Assembly (NCBI GenBank): GCA_011033025.1 | Contig: WFMF01000346.1 | Location: 1-64,000 of the forward strand | Origin: Beroe forskalii | Taxonomy: Eukaryota > Ctenophora > Nuda > Beroida > Beroidae | DNA: 64,000 nucleotides | Direction of reading: 5' to 3' | Part shown: piece after piece, positions 1 through 13,801 of the stretch | Position numbering within the stretch: position 1 is the stretch's first letter | Layout of the letters: each line of letters begins with the position of its first letter | Translations under genes and position numbers: made by a program | The notes under the pieces: generated by a model | Databases searched by the model: none | What the model was told of the DNA's origin: nothing | The model's input: only the letters and a program-made list of their open reading frames with translations

Positions 1-2495
1 AACAAAATATGGTTCTACTCGTTTCAGATGCACCACATTTGATCATCAAATGGCCTGTCACGTGCCTAGTAAATTTTCGAATAAAAATATCATATTGCAT
101 AAATACAATAGGTATTTCAAAACAAAATATCATGGGCAAAAACGTCATGAAATTGTATCCTAAGGATGAAAAAATTTCAAAATTTTTGCTGACGTCAACA
201 TAGTTCAAACCCCCTCCCCGTGTCAGCATTTAGAAACCCCCTAACCCCGTCGGGTGATGACGTAATATGTGACGGCTCTCTAACTCTCTAATGACGCCTA
301 GCCACGAAGCGGCGTGTCATTCTCAATTTCTTTGTCAAGCGTTGCCTGACCCCCTGAAATAATAGGTCTGACGTCGTACAGATGCGTCGATCCATAAATC
401 GATTATCGAACGCGAAAGATCCGCCAACCTTGGTTGTTGGTTGGCGTCTGTGGTGCGCTAATCGATGGAAAGGGCTGCAGCTGTCAATGTCAGACCGTAC
501 CCGCCGAAAACTTAAACTGCGTCAACAGTTACCAGCCGTTATCTGGCCCATATTTTATTATTTTAAGGGGCCCATGCAACGCCCTGTTCGTCGGCTGTTG
601 ACAGACCCTCGGCCTCGTGAGTCGCTTGCCAGACGTCGTAAGGGGCCTGGCAATTCAGCACCACGTTGCCCTAACCAGGACCCTGGTTACGCGCACGGAG
701 TGCGCGGCGCGGCAAGCGCTAAAACGTTTCGCGACGCCCCTGGTTAGGGGAAATCGACGCGGCTGCAATCTGCATCAGCGGGTCTAGTAGTGACTAGTGC
801 TTAATAACCATGGTATCACGACCTTTGGTGTTTGGAGATTGGGTGCTCATGCTTTTCTTAAATGAGCGTTGTAAGTTCTTTGCGCGCAGCAAGATAAGTC
901 CCATGCCGACATGCCAGGCGCAATACGCCGCACCTCAAAAGGTCGAGACACCTGGGTAATTCTCACGAGTCACGAGGGTCTGTCGAAGACAGACAAGGAT
1001 CGATTGGCTGCAATAGACAAACCGGATACTGACAACTCAATGCAGATGGAAACTACTTCATTACCAAAATATTTCATCTTATTTATTCGATCCGCGGATC
1101 CGGAATGCGGCGTTACGTACCCGCGTGAAATCGTACCTTGCACATCGTAACAATGTCCGCGCGTTCCATCAAAGACGCTGGATTTTAATGCCGTTAATCA
1201 ATTACCAGGCAGATACGAACAATACCGTGACATTCCTCAACATGGACATCAAAGTTTATAATTTCATCAAAGTATTGACGCTGAAGTCGATTGTTCAAAT
1301 GACAACTTTTGAATTAATAAAAAAGGTTTTACAACAAACAAATCTGAAATCAAAATTAATAATCGCAGCCATGTCAATCATTATAATATACGTAAAAATT
1401 AATATCTAAAATTAGAATTAATATTTAATCCCAAATATGCATGTCTGCATTAAGTCATGTAAGTCAGTCACAAAGCCAACACTTTCACCTGGATTAATCC
1501 CCCGGCTAAAAGTTCTACAACAGTTAACTAAAGAGAACATATTGTTTCTCCACGTTTGGACACGTATCCGGCAAGTAATGTATCAAAATTTAAATAAAAC
1601 TTCGATTATATAGTAATACTTTTTAGTTTGATGACTATTCGTATTTTCTCGTACATTCGAGTCACAGTTACATGGAGTAACATGTAGCAGCGAGGCTTCT
1701 TTGATAACGTAGTTTCCTATTCTATATTTACGAGGATTATGATTTCAATGATTATGGCTATGAGTTGTGAGCAATGTTTTACTAAATATTAAAATTACTG
1801 CTATCTACAAGCTAAATTGCTATATCAAACCACATCTTCATATCAAATATATATAATGTTATAGTTGTACTCAAGTGTAGTGTCCTCTGATAATACACGT
1901 TTATTATTAATGAAATGTATTAAGGTATTAGTACATATCACAAATCTAATTCCACGATCCACATACAAAAGTACATTCCCTCGACCACATTTAATTTCAT
2001 CGTATGGTTATCACATCTAAATGCTAATGCTCAGGCAGTAGTAGTATTAAGCATTGTTTTATGGCGCTGACCATAGAAAATCCGATCAATTTGGGGGAAT
2101 TTTCCAGGTAGATAGCTCATCCACCTGCAATGGCAATTAACGGAATTCAAAATAGGAAATCATCAGCTTTGACACACATCAACTACCTTGAAAACATTAT
2201 GATAACTTCAGTCCATGTATAACTGTACAAGCCATTAGCCATTTGCGTATATATGGTACTGATTTTAGTCATTCATTTGAATAAGATGGTCGAAGTCTTG
2301 ACATCATCGTTTTGCGTTTCAGAGAGCTAATCATCGCACACCATTAACAATATATGCCAGTTACACAGACCACATGATGTACAAAACCTGGCGATCGTAA
2401 CACCCCACTGTATTTAATCACCATCTGAACCTTCCTCTCCTTGCCTCTCTCCCCACTCAACTAATTTACATCTCAGTGAGTTGTAACCCATCACT
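1..2495. other. Intergenic region downstream of the MST gene; no gene recognised
   Basis: Positions about 230-1170 form a patch richer in G, C and CpG than its surroundings, with ccctggttagggg-like motifs that recur near 14500. Short open frames at 382-747, 911-1150 and 1125-1409 show no recognisable domain. The remainder is AT-rich and featureless. Confidence 0.5.
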
Positions 2496-2890
2496 TCATG
2501 TCGGTTGCCGTTTGTCGTCCATTGCTTTGAGGATGGGTTGTCGCTTGGCCTGGTACCGCTGTCGTAACGTTGAGATTTCCTGTTCCATCTGAGCGTCTAG
2601 CGATACCAGCTGCATGCGCAGTTCTTCAAGTGACATTTCCTTGAGGAAGCTGAAGTCGTTGCGCGGGTGTTGCTCGACGGGTTTAGGGAGGGTGTCAGGG
2701 GCTTCGGGCATCGTGGCGGGTTTCCTGATCTGGTAGTGCTTCATGAACTCAGGCACGTACTCCTGCGTGCCCCCTGCCTTGATCGTGCCCCCTGTCTCTC
2801 CAATGAACATCGTGTCGTTACTCGCGATACTGTTCATTGTACCGTTCAGGATCATAGTCCCGTCAGAGACGATGGAGCCTGAGTCTTTAC
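2496..2890 (-). CDS. STK3/STK4: Last coding exon of the MST kinase (Thr-Met linker and SARAH domain)
   Basis: This exon begins after the acceptor tctgttccag and supplies the last two bases of a glycine codon, then 130 codons to TGA. It encodes the regulatory linker and the SARAH coiled coil ([20 protein letters not shown] and onward), which mediates homodimerisation and binding to SAV1 and RASSF. It lies 4.2 kb from the preceding exon, yet the phase fits exactly (CAC G|GT AAA GAC), which ties it to the kinase exons. Confidence 0.93.
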
Positions 2891-5800
2891 CTGGAACAGA
2901 GCGGGGGGTTATTGGCAAGGTAATTGGTAGTTGGTGATTGGTCAACGGTCGTGTTCAATTAAATAAAGGTAGTGGAATTTCATACTTTCATACCTTTCTC
3001 GTATTTGTCTGTTTGATTGAATAATCGACGAACGCTTAATCTTTCATACCTAATAAACTAATAGGCCCCTTTTTTCATGAGATAAAGAACGCTCTTATAA
3101 CAATTATTAGAAACGGTCTTATAAACTTCATAGTGGAATAAATTCCGATCTTCTGATGTAGAATACGAAAATATATGTGACATCATTCACACATTTTAAA
3201 GTTGCAAGGTAATAATGTCAAGTTATAATCATACTATCATAGTATCAATACATTATTGTTACATCTTCAAGTCATACGCGTTTATTCTCAATATTACGAT
3301 TATTATTCTGACTTAAGATAACCTGAAGTTCCCATTCATAAAGTAGAAGCATGATTTAATTATCAAATATTTTTGAAGTGCATCAGAAAAACGTCATGAT
3401 GAAATATTAGGTTTCATATAAATCACAAGAAATGTACGCTGAGTATTATGATTTTTTCATAAATTACTAGTCATTTACATAATAATACGTACTGATAATG
3501 TCCTCACATGACTATCATTCTTGTGAATTATTTCCGGGGGATCGATAATAGTTGGAAAGACCCCAAATAATGACATTATAAATTATATTAACGCTACGTA
3601 GTGAATGTTCCCCGGCTAATAATGAAATTGGAATGGAAAATTTCGGTTTTGACATTCCAAACCTCTTAACTTCATTATAAAAAGGATAAGTTGCAAATTA
3701 CTTGAACCCTCTAAATACATCCTTCAGAATGAACACAATCCTTTTTAATTTAGTCCCGAGGTATGCTCATTGCTCAGGTATGGGCGTATTATTAATGCTA
3801 ACCATTATAATCTTAACACAGCACAAGGTAGTACCAAACACGCTGCTCTCGCAGCAAAATGCAAAAGTTTTCAGTAATCGTTCTGTTTTACGATTTTCAA
3901 TTCACGGCTCGGCTCTGTAACCTTTCACAGCCCAGGTACGAAATTTCACTGGTAATTATAAACGGTCTCAGCAGCTGCTGGAATATATAATGTGTCATGT
4001 TTATATATTATTATTATTACTAATACACAGAACGTAGTATGTAATTCAACTGTCGTCACTCGTCATCACAAAAACCCAGCCTAGAAACCCGAGGAGTGTT
4101 AGCACATTACTCTCATAACACAGCGAAGATATGTACAATATTCTACATAACACGGTAATTCCATCGTAATATGACAATGTAAGTATATAAAATGTCAGAA
4201 TATGGATTGTGTTTGACAGGCGAATTGGATGAGACACTCAATTAGCATGCCTCTCGTTACTTCAAGCGAGCAGAATTCTAGAACGTAATAGAAGAAATAA
4301 AACCCTGCAAGAAAATGCTAGAACACAGCTACAACATTGCTAGAATATTGTCCAATTGGACAGTCTTATTCCTAGTCATTTGCTCAGTAGATATGTATCA
4401 TACATCCATACATGTATCAATGTATCATACATCAGCCCTCTGGTGGAAGCTTCCTCTATTTAAATACTCACGAATATTTATTGACGTTGTTCGGCATTCC
4501 TAAGGTACGGCTACCATAATTTAAGCAATAATCCACAAATCCAAGGTCTAATTATCTAATTAAAGGAACGGCACACTGGAGGTTGGCTCAGTGGGCAATG
4601 TTCAGAAGAAGTAGCTCACTTCGCAAATTAGCTCATTTCGCTAATTAACTCATTTCGCAAATTAACTCATTTCGCAAATTAACATGGTATTGGTAGGTCG
4701 ATCCTTCATTGGATCACATTAAAGTTGTTTGCTGTACAAGTTAGTGTGTACGGGATGTGTGGTATGCAAGTCATTGCTAGGTTATTAGGTTACTACCGGC
4801 CATGTTCAGTGATTTGATACTTTGATAATGTGCATTGAACAAGGCTGTTTGTGTGTACACTGAGGATCGTGTATCCCTCTCGACTTCAAAGATATGCAAA
4901 TCAAAACATATTGATGCGAAACAACACCAACCTTCATCCGAAGCAATATTCACCACAAATCGACTGTTTTTGAAACGTCACAAATTTGTAAATTTAAGAG
5001 TGATGTATAGCGTTTGTGCCACATTTTGTAATTTATATCTTTTTCTATTTCATTAATGCGTTATGGCGTTAGATGTTACGTAGAAATGGAGTCTGTGCGA
5101 TCAGTAACCCGGAGTTCGGTTCAAGAACGGATGAATCTGTTTATGATTCCTCCTCCATCAGCTCTACCACAAACTCCTTCCGTTCACGAATCTATTTTAA
5201 GGAGATAGTATTATCAGTATGCACATCCTATCGAGGTGCGCTACTCACAGCTCGTCTCGTGGCTTGAGTAAGAGTGTGAAAGTGTAATGTATGCGTGTGT
5301 AGGTATTGTATAGACGGTGGAGCTTTGATTACATTCAGCAATATGACGAGTAAAATGACGAATAGGTAAATTCCTTCCGTGCTCAACCTCAAAAATATTT
5401 ATCAGTTCAATTGATCGGCAGAGCTCCCTAGTAAGATTATATCCTGATGATGATGATACGTCAGCATTTTATTACGGTTTCAAGTTTTATTCCGACGAAA
5501 TACGGGAAGGATTCCGTTTAAGTTCCATTTCTACATTTTTGATTTTTCCTTGAATACCGTGGCATTCTCCGATCTGAGCTTAACAGTATAACCTATAACC
5601 AGATTTAATACCACCAACAACAATAATGAGATCGTTCTAATGTTCTTTTCTGAGGCTAATTTGATAATTGCAGATCATTAAGAAATGATATGTAAAACCG
5701 TGTACTACACTCAATGTGTGTGTGTGTAAACTGACTCTGACATTCTTCCGTGCTTCATAAAACATCGTATCTAGATAATTGAGGTTCATGACAGTGCACA

Positions 5801-8800
5801 GACTAAGGAATTGATCACGACTTTGGTTTGATCAATACAATATGATATTATGTGGAAGGTAAATAGCTGCACATATTCAGAGTTAGGTGTTATCAACCAG
5901 TAGGTAGCAGGTAGCAGGCATTGACTAGAGTGTAGAGTTTACTCGGTTAGTTCTCTTTTTAACATGGTTTAACAGGATAATTGTTTACATTGTGTGTTTA
6001 ACTTAGTTTACCTACCGTGAATGGATTCTTTGGTTACATATCATTACCTATACAGGAATATTCGGGTTTATCCACGGCAGTTGATAAGCCGCTCTGGTAT
6101 ATCGTATGTCCACGCCCATTATCTGGGCGTAGCTGCGGATATGCACCAAAAAGAGTCTTGATTGACATATGCCACTCTCAAGCGCAGATAGATGTAAAAC
6201 TAAACAGACACTGCGTTCGTGTTTAATAACTTAATTGGCACAGTGACTACTTTTCTTGGCGATTTACATTTATATACCATATACATCAGAATTTGGAATA
6301 ATCTCAAAAAGATACTGACTACAACATCATGCATCGTATACGTGAAAATGTAAAATTCGTTGACTCCTGCTGCAGACTACTCACTACAGCAATGTAGGCA
6401 TGAATCGTGTGATACACAATACTTTCAACTAGAAGCCGTATACGTCTAGAAGAATGTAACAAAATGCCGCAAGAATAAGACGCTGATTATGTTAGATATT
6501 TACTAGTTTGACTCAGCCTTGTATTTTACCACCTCAAAAATAATGTTGAAATCATGCTACAAGATGGAGTTAGATCATGTTATCTCAGGCATGGAAGAGA
6601 GAAGATAAGTGATAACCAAACTAATGTAAGACTTCGTCATATTAATAGGTATGAGGCTAATAATTCTAAAGCTTTGCTAGAAAACCGGATGGAATCGGTA
6701 GAAGTGTTTGTTTATGAACGAAGCTACTAGAGAATGGTATGGAATACATGAGAAAACTTGACGGGCTTTAGTAAGTATGTTAACGGCAGTCACTAAATAG
6801 TTTGAAAGCAGCTCCTCACTCCTCAGAGTAACTGAGCATATTGCTTGATATCTTTTTTTAATCAACTAATTTTGTAATCAACTAATTGTTTCATGCCGCA
6901 TGCGCCATAGAGGGCGTTATCTAAGTTAGACCCATTGATTCTTCAATATTTTCCTCAGTGCATACATGATACCTTATTTGTTTGGGAAGGGGGGCATGGT
7001 TTGTATTATAGAACTGGTATAAATTTCCCCAGTAAGATCACACATCGGATCTCTAAACACAATTACCTGCTGTAAATAGATCAAGACGTTTCTAAGGCAC
7101 TCACCGTGGATGATCATGGTGTCAACTTGCTTTGACACCGCTGACACCATGGTGTCAAACTCCTCATCGCTCTCAGTGAAGGCGATGGCCCCGCTCTCCA
7201 TGAGGTCGATAGCTTCCTTCACCATCTCCTTCATACCGCGGATATCTGCCCTGTAGGTATAACATCTTCATCAGAGAAATTAAAGTAATTCATTACAGCA
7301 CATATCAATTATAAGTTAGGTCGCTGAAGAAGGCTGCAAGAGAAAATTCATTAGCCAGACCAATGTAAACCCTGAAAAGGCATCAATACAAACAATTTGT
7401 ACATGCTATTACTAAAGACTAATAAACATAACTTGAACCCCTCAGCCCTCACAGGCTTGTTTAAGCGAATGATAATTCTCATAACAGTTTTTAAAATTTT
7501 TCTTTGCTAAACCCTACTGCGAATTTCTCCACTGGCTAAACTAAAACATTACAACATTAAAGATAACACTTTACACAAATACTCGTGTGTACATACTTGG
7601 TAATGAACTCGTGCTTGAGTAACTGCTCGGCTGTGAGCCGGTCCTCCGGCAGCTTCTTCAGACAACACCTCAGAAAATCCTGAGCAGCAGACAGCGCATC
7701 ACAATACCATCACATGAACTATAATAATGTCCTTATATTGTTAGTGAGGAAGTAATAAAGTGATAGCAATAAAACATAACCATAGCCCATGCTCCACATA
7801 AAATAAATATCTAAAATGCAAAAAAATACGATTGATAGTTTAGTATTGAGAGGAATTTTCGCGCATGAATTTCAGATTCCTACTGCGGTAACATGGATAG
7901 TGCAATTTAACATAATAAAGTAATAAGTCACCTTGAAAAGTTCACTCCAGTTGTCTGGCTGTTTGAAGGACGGAGGGGACTTGGTCGGGATCATGAAGAT
8001 GGCTCTCATTGGATGTATATCTGCGTAAGGTGGCTTACCCTCAGCCATCTCCAACGAAGTGATGCCCAGAGACCAGACGTCCGCCATGCAGTCATACCCA
8101 ACCTATAAGATGGGTATGACTCACCAAAATTCTCCTCACCAAGAATTGGATCCAATTATTACAAATGATTTAATTTAATCTAGAATTAAACACAAATAAG
8201 AATCCCGTGAGGTCTCAATAAATCCTCTTACCTCTTGTATCACTTCCGGAGCCATCCAAAACGGAGTGCCGATGACAGTGTTTCGTTTGGTCATGGTGTC
8301 TGACAGTTGCCCGGCAACTCCAAAGTCTGCTAGTTTAGCAGCCCCCTCAGCTGTCAGCAGTATGTTGCCGGCTTTGACATCTCTGTGAATCTTCCTCTTG
8401 CCGTGCAGATATTCTAGTCCTGAAGATGGGGATGATGAAAAGCAACCAAATTTATATACATTTATCATTGCCACACCGGGCCTTATTTCTATGAATAACG
8501 CTCGTTTCGTGTGTTATTTGCAAATAATGGTACAGTGGAGTAAGTGTATTATTTTACCTTAATTCCAGTAAAAAGAAAGAAAATTTATTTTTTCATCATA
8601 AATCAAATCATAAATCGGATATGTTAGATCCAGAAACATGCATGGAGTAATAGTGGCTGTACGAAAATTGATCATTTTGAGTGACAGGAGATGATGACAG
8701 GAGATGATGACTTTAATATGGAATGTCTATATAGAAATAGAATCTGTGCACAATGTTTCATGCTCGAAAGTTCACAGCTATTTTGATAATAAAAAATATA

Positions 8801-10787
8801 TATATTTAGAAGTAAGCCGGGGTTAGTTAAAGAGTAGGCATTTCTCAATGTGCTGATGAACGGAAGGAGTGTTTTGCGTTTGTTCCTGGGTGGGACACAT
8901 CATACCTAGCATTAATCAAATAGTCGTGGCACCTGAGCGGAAATTCAAGGAAAATACGAGCCTTTCCTTTGGTGGTTGATTAGATCCATCCAGCCGTAGT
9001 AGATTTAGACGTAAGATTTATTTTCTTACGTTATGTACTGATGTACATTGTTTGAAGTTTAGAGAAAATGTGCTGTAGCTGAGTCCATGTTAAAACTGAG
9101 GTCCTATTTACCTCCTACCTAAAACCTTATAATTTTGCAGATGAGAGTTGGGAGGCCACAGTATGGGAGGGTCAGTTAGAAGTGGGTTATTGAAACAGGT
9201 AAACACCTGAAAATTTGTAAAGGGGGGCTTTGGCACTGTGAAAGTGAAAATTTCTTATGATGGGTCTGCAATCTTGAAGTTTCCGCCGAACACATATAGC
9301 GAGTCAGTCGTTAAAGATCATATACTGTTTATTGAATATAATACACGGTACGACCAGTTGCAAATTAATTTTCAAACATGAAGTGTGAAAACAGGAGTGC
9401 CATAAATTACATTCTCTTGATGGAGATGAACTTGGAATTATTAAACAGTTATCACATTACTCGTTTCCAAAATTGAGCAGTTTTTGACCTTCTGTTCATC
9501 TGGGGAGAAAATAATACACTCCAATTGTCCCAAATGTCCTTTGATCTCAAGAAAGTTTTTTTTTGAGTTTGGGACTGGTTTTTGGGACAATTGGGACATT
9601 TGGGACAAACAAAGAGTGGCAAAAATCAGTAATTTATCATTAGGAATGAAGAATGACATGCAAAATAAACATTTGTTTTATTGTGAAACATTTGTTTTAT
9701 TCTGAATTTCAACATTGATCCAAGTTTTTCTATCATTGAAATAAAAGTTGTATTCATAATACTATACTAACAGTGGTATGTCGAACTCATATGTGCACGG
9801 GTTCCCATGCGTCGAAGGTGCTAATGACCGTTAAATATTAATTGTTAATAATTGTAAATTTTAATTTAATCTAAAAACAGACCTTTTAGGGTGTAGTGCA
9901 GCACCGTTTGTATTTTGTCTTCATCAAAGGGCTTTTTGAAGAGTCGCATCATGTCTGAAACACTCCGTGCTGCACAATACTCCATGACAATCCACAGGTC
10001 GGAGTTCTTGAAGTAACTCCCATAATACTTCACAACAAAGTCACTCTCGCACTGCCTCATCATACTGATTTCGTGTAAGATATCCTGAAAGTTAAATCAG
10101 TTTCTTACCCAAAGTTTTGATTATATGATCACTTTAACATCCTTAATATCGTACTAATTAAATTTGGCAAAAGTTCAATGGTCATAAATAAATAAATGTT
10201 ATTGATTACTAGTTGGTAAGTGCCTTATAGCTACAATAGCATTCTGCATACAAAATACAATAATTAGATAACTTAAAATTTATATTTAATCTTTGATAAA
10301 TTTAAATACCATGCTACAGTTATTATCAGTTGGAGGAATGAGAATGCAAGCATTTAAGCATTAAATATCAAAATTTGCATCTACTTGAGATAATTCCCAA
10401 TCATAAATTAAATATCAATCATCTATTCATTACTCTAAAGCTATAGTAGGTCTATACTGAAAGAAGCAATTCCAATAGTATTGGAATGTTCAATCCTGAA
10501 AGGTAGAAAATATTTCCCATAAAATCTAAAGGAATGGTATGTTGGCTGTTGCAGGAAAAAAATCATAGCAATTCTTGTCGAATGCTAAAATAGTGATATT
10601 AGTGACCAACCTGTAAATCAGAGTCAAGTGGAACTTTTTTAATAGCTACAAGACTGTTTGATACTTTATGAACAGCTTTGAAAACACTTCCATAACTGCC
10701 TTCTCCAAGCTTTTCTTTCAAGTCAAATATCTTTTCTGGCTGGATATCTTGCTTAGTGTTGAGAGACAATAGCCCATTACTTGACAT
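2496..10787 (-). CDS. STK3/STK4: Hippo/MST-type Ser/Thr kinase (STK3/STK4, hpo orthologue), seven coding exons
   Basis: This is the upstream kinase of the Hippo pathway, which phosphorylates LATS and MOB1 with SAV1 as partner. Minus-strand coding exons, joined by splice phase, are 10787-10611, 10084-9883, 8419-8232, 8102-7932, 7679-7597, 7250-7105 and 2890-2496, giving 453 residues. Visible motifs are the glycine loop GEGSYGSV (about 28-35), catalytic Lys50, HRD with Asp140, DFG with Asp158, and the activation segment [16 protein letters not shown], where Thr174 matches MST1 Thr183. A C-terminal SARAH helix lies at about 403-448. The linker carries repeated Thr-Met motifs. All junctions keep GT/AG and frame. 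The length is close to vertebrate MST (about 490). The ATG follows a possible acceptor (ttccag) by two bases, so 5' UTR exons probably lie further upstream. A possible poly(A) signal (tttatt on the plus strand) is at 1900-1905. No defects are visible. MST1 and MST2 are vertebrate paralogues, so no single symbol applies. Confidence 0.95.
2891..7104 (-). other. 4.2-kb intron of the MST kinase gene
   Basis: The donor is GTGAGT next to position 7105 and the acceptor is ttccag next to 2890. I see no other exon. The intron holds AT-rich sequence, a 17-bp tandem repeat at 4615-4682 and a short (TG)n tract near 5718. Open frames here are short and unrelated to known families. Confidence 0.8.
4615..4682. 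repeat. Four-copy 17-bp tandem repeat in the MST intron
   Basis: Four consecutive units of ctcatttcgcaaattaa, the first two with one or two substitutions. The preceding sequence (tggctcagtggg, about 4584) loosely resembles a tRNA A box and ggtcgatcc (about 4697) a B box, but spacing and structure do not support a tRNA or a clear SINE. Confidence 0.8.
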
Positions 10788-11406
10788 ACCTGGAACCTGT
10801 CATATTTTGCCATGAAAATTAATAAAGGGGCAAGGGCATTTCCGACTTTATAGACAGTCTAGAGAGTTGAGGTATCACTGCATTTGATGGTACAATATTT
10901 AAATGATAATACACAGCTCACTGCCATCACTTTTCTGACATAAAATAAACTGCTCACTGCAGTCAGAATTGAATTGAGTTTTATGAATTTAATGTATTAA
11001 GGCCATTATCCTGCCTGGGGAGAAATTGATTGGAGGGAACATACTCAGGACATAATATGACTCAATTCAAGACATCATGGATAACAGCATGGACTCAATA
11101 ATCAGCTACACCCATAAAACTAAAAGACTGCAATTAATGGAGGAGGAATTGGACAACTCAGGGGTGACCTAGGACCTACTAAACCTCTCTACCCTGGCCT
11201 GTTTGCTACAACTGGTAGTGTACTGGTAAAGGTATCCTCCCCTTTATTTGATCTTTAGGTAGTCACCTATCTATTGATGATAATTACTTTTTGAAATGAT
11301 TCTATGAATCATGTAATAGGTACTTCTAGCTTGCCTATTTTAAGTGGACTTTAATCACTTTCTTGATCCTTTTGCCTACAATATAAGAGGCTGGCTCTGC
11401 CAAGTA
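10788..11406. other. Upstream region of the MST kinase; no coding sequence seen
   Basis: AT-rich sequence that presumably contains the 5' UTR, a first intron and promoter parts of the minus-strand kinase. The bases just 5' of the ATG resemble an acceptor (ttccag|gt), so transcription probably begins further upstream. I could not place a promoter or a non-coding exon. Confidence 0.4.
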
Positions 11407-12228
11407 GAATAATTTATTTATTTATTTATTCACCTACAAACACCACTCTTTCTTACCACATCCCCACACCACACCCCTAACTGTTGCAACAGTTAGAAGC
11501 AGGCACAGCCCCATCCTTGGATTATCCTCTTGTGGACCTCATGGACTGGCTTCTCTTTGAAAGTCGGAAAGGTCATCAGAGATTGAGCCACCATGCTGGT
11601 GAGTAGTCTACCAGAGAGTTTGAACAATAGCAGTTGTAGCCAGTGACCAGTGGGTTGTTCAGTATCAAAGCAACATTACTTGACAAATTGATTTCAAACG
11701 AATCAAATGTTTTGGCTGCTTTAACTGCACCAACTAGTGTTCCATAGTTTCGGTCCTTGGACTGCAAATTATCTGTCATAACTCATAGAGTGTCTGATTA
11801 TTATTATTATTATTAACTGAGCTCAAATTAGACAGAGGAGGTATGAGGGCTATTGTACCTTGCCTCAAAGTCTCCTTGAATTCGATTCCACAGCAATCTG
11901 AGATAATGTTATGGAGAATCTTCCACATCATCATAATGATATACCTTTCCCTTCTGTGTTGCAGTGACATAAGCTTTAGCTTAGCTTGTCTTTCCCAATA
12001 TTTGAGATTCCATATAACAGCTACAGGACTGGTGAAAGTTCTTTGTACCTCTAACTAGAAGCTGGATCTCAGTGACCTTGCTAGGGTTCCACAGGGGACA
12101 ACAGTACTCTAGTGTACTCCTCACCCGTGACTTATACATGGTTGTCATGACCATAATGTCTCGAGTTTTGAAGACACTGAAAACCCATGATAACATGCTC
12201 TGAAGGCAACTCACCCTCATGCTGCTTC
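11407..12228 (-). mobile_element. 5'-truncated non-LTR retrotransposon (LINE) 3' fragment, CR1/Jockey-like reverse transcriptase end
   Basis: Translated on the minus strand, 12220-11981 reads SWVFSVFKTRD and TLEYCCPLWNPSK, the usual end of a LINE reverse transcriptase. The next piece (11970-11776) has WKILHNII and GIEFKETLRQG, and 11779-11576 ends LVTGYNCYCSNSLVDYSPAW. These three pieces lie in different frames, so the copy carries at least two frameshifts. It is cut off on its 5' side near 12228. Its 3' end is a short tail of AAAT repeats (tttatttatttattc on the plus strand at 11412-11434), as in CR1-type elements. It is dead and only a 0.8-kb remnant. The superfamily assignment comes from motif memory; CR1, L2 and Jockey ends are similar. 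Confidence 0.8.
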
Positions 12229-13801
12229 AAATGTTACTTTGACCTTGAACAATTTGTATGAAAGGAATGAAAAGAAAAGAGAAAAGTATGAAGAGAGTGA
12301 TTAATTCAAGTCAGAGAAGGGTTCTTGACAACAAAAGGGACAGGCCTTATGGCATCTGTCTTTTTAAGATGCCTTGCTGAGATGATTGTGAACAAGAGGT
12401 CAGAAAAGTATAGTTATATAATCAGCCACATCTGACATCAGGAGCCCACATAGACTAAGGTTGATCAAATGAATTGATAAATTTTAATCAAGTACAAGTG
12501 CTTGAACATGAGTGATTTGAAGGAAAAGTATATGTTTGCAAGTGTTTCACAATTATGAAAACACAAAGAGATCCTGCATGACCACTTTTGCATGTTTTGA
12601 AGGTTAAACTATAGTATCCTTTGAAGTATCCTTATTGACATCAGAGAAGTGGGGGGACATAGACAAAGATAGTACATTAGGACTTAGGTGCATCACCTTT
12701 CAACACCATTCCCATAGCTACAATCTGTTTAGTCATTAGTGGTATGATCAATCCTATCCCAAAGCATGCTGAATGGGACTTTCCCGACTTTGTTTTGATT
12801 TAGGACATTTGAATCTTCTTTTTTCCATTGTTAGGTGAATGACTTGAATAAACTCAATTATCATTTTTCAAGTTTAAAAATACAATTTTTGGAAATTAGA
12901 AGCATACCAGAAATGATTTTAAAAGATCTTTGAAAACATATTATTTTGAGAAAGCTTTTCAAGGAGTTAGTTCATTACCTTTAGCCCCTTCAAAGTCTAT
13001 AGTTTAGAATTTGGTTAATTGAATCCCTTTGATTTCTGAGTCTTTTTCTTAATCTTATGGTCACGCTTAAATGGCTAGAATATTTCCCTCTCCTGATATT
13101 TATTTGACAATGTCTAAGCGTGTAATAAATGTTGAATTTTATTTATTATTTATTTATGTTATAAATACACCAACACGATGCTAACATAACAAATTGCCTC
13201 ATTCAGTCAGCAAATTATACAATGTGTCCACAGAATTTAGTTAACAAATAAAATGATAGTCATTATTAGTTACATGATAGCTATCTCTACCTAAAATAGA
13301 TATTATAAGAATGATGAAAAGCAAAATTATTCAATTTAACTAGCATAAAAATGGTTTCAGTGGTGACAGTTCAAACTACAGTTATTGTGTTTTTTGCATG
13401 TGCACATCTTAAGTTTACTTTACATACAGACAAGCTTTTTATATGTATCTAAACTTTTAATCTTTACAAATTACAACACTACTTTTTACAACCAAATTTG
13501 AGGTAAATCAATGACCTTTGCACTGTATTTCCAAAACACAACTTATATCATAACTTATATCACAACTTATATCGTAGTACTAATTGGTGTCTAAGTGCCT
13601 AACCATGGTGAACTCAGTGTAGAATGTAGATCCTTGCTGTACAGCATGTTAAACAAGGAATCGAAGCTGAGGGCCTGAGGGGCTCCGTACAGGACATTGC
13701 TATTGCGACGTATGCAATTATAAAGATGAGATTTAGATTGCATTAAAAAGTCAGCTCATTGCGGTTATTCCTGTTGTGGAACTTGGCAATTAAAAGGTAT
13801 A
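12229..13801. other. Intergenic AT-rich sequence; nothing recognised
   Basis: No coding frame, RNA gene or clear terminal repeats were found. A tract of tttattatttattta lies near 13140. Confidence 0.4.

Noticed and set aside
382-747. 121-codon Arg/Pro-rich frame in a CpG patch
   Set aside because: GC-rich DNA lacks stop codons; no domain, splice context or homologue recognised.
4575-4710. tRNA-derived SINE with A and B boxes
   Set aside because: The box-like motifs are weak and about 115 bp apart with a tandem repeat between them; no tail or second copy seen.
9505-9615. Inverted repeat of caattgtcccaaatgtcc near the MST intron
   Set aside because: The motif is both inverted and directly repeated over a short distance with weak ends; not enough to call an element.
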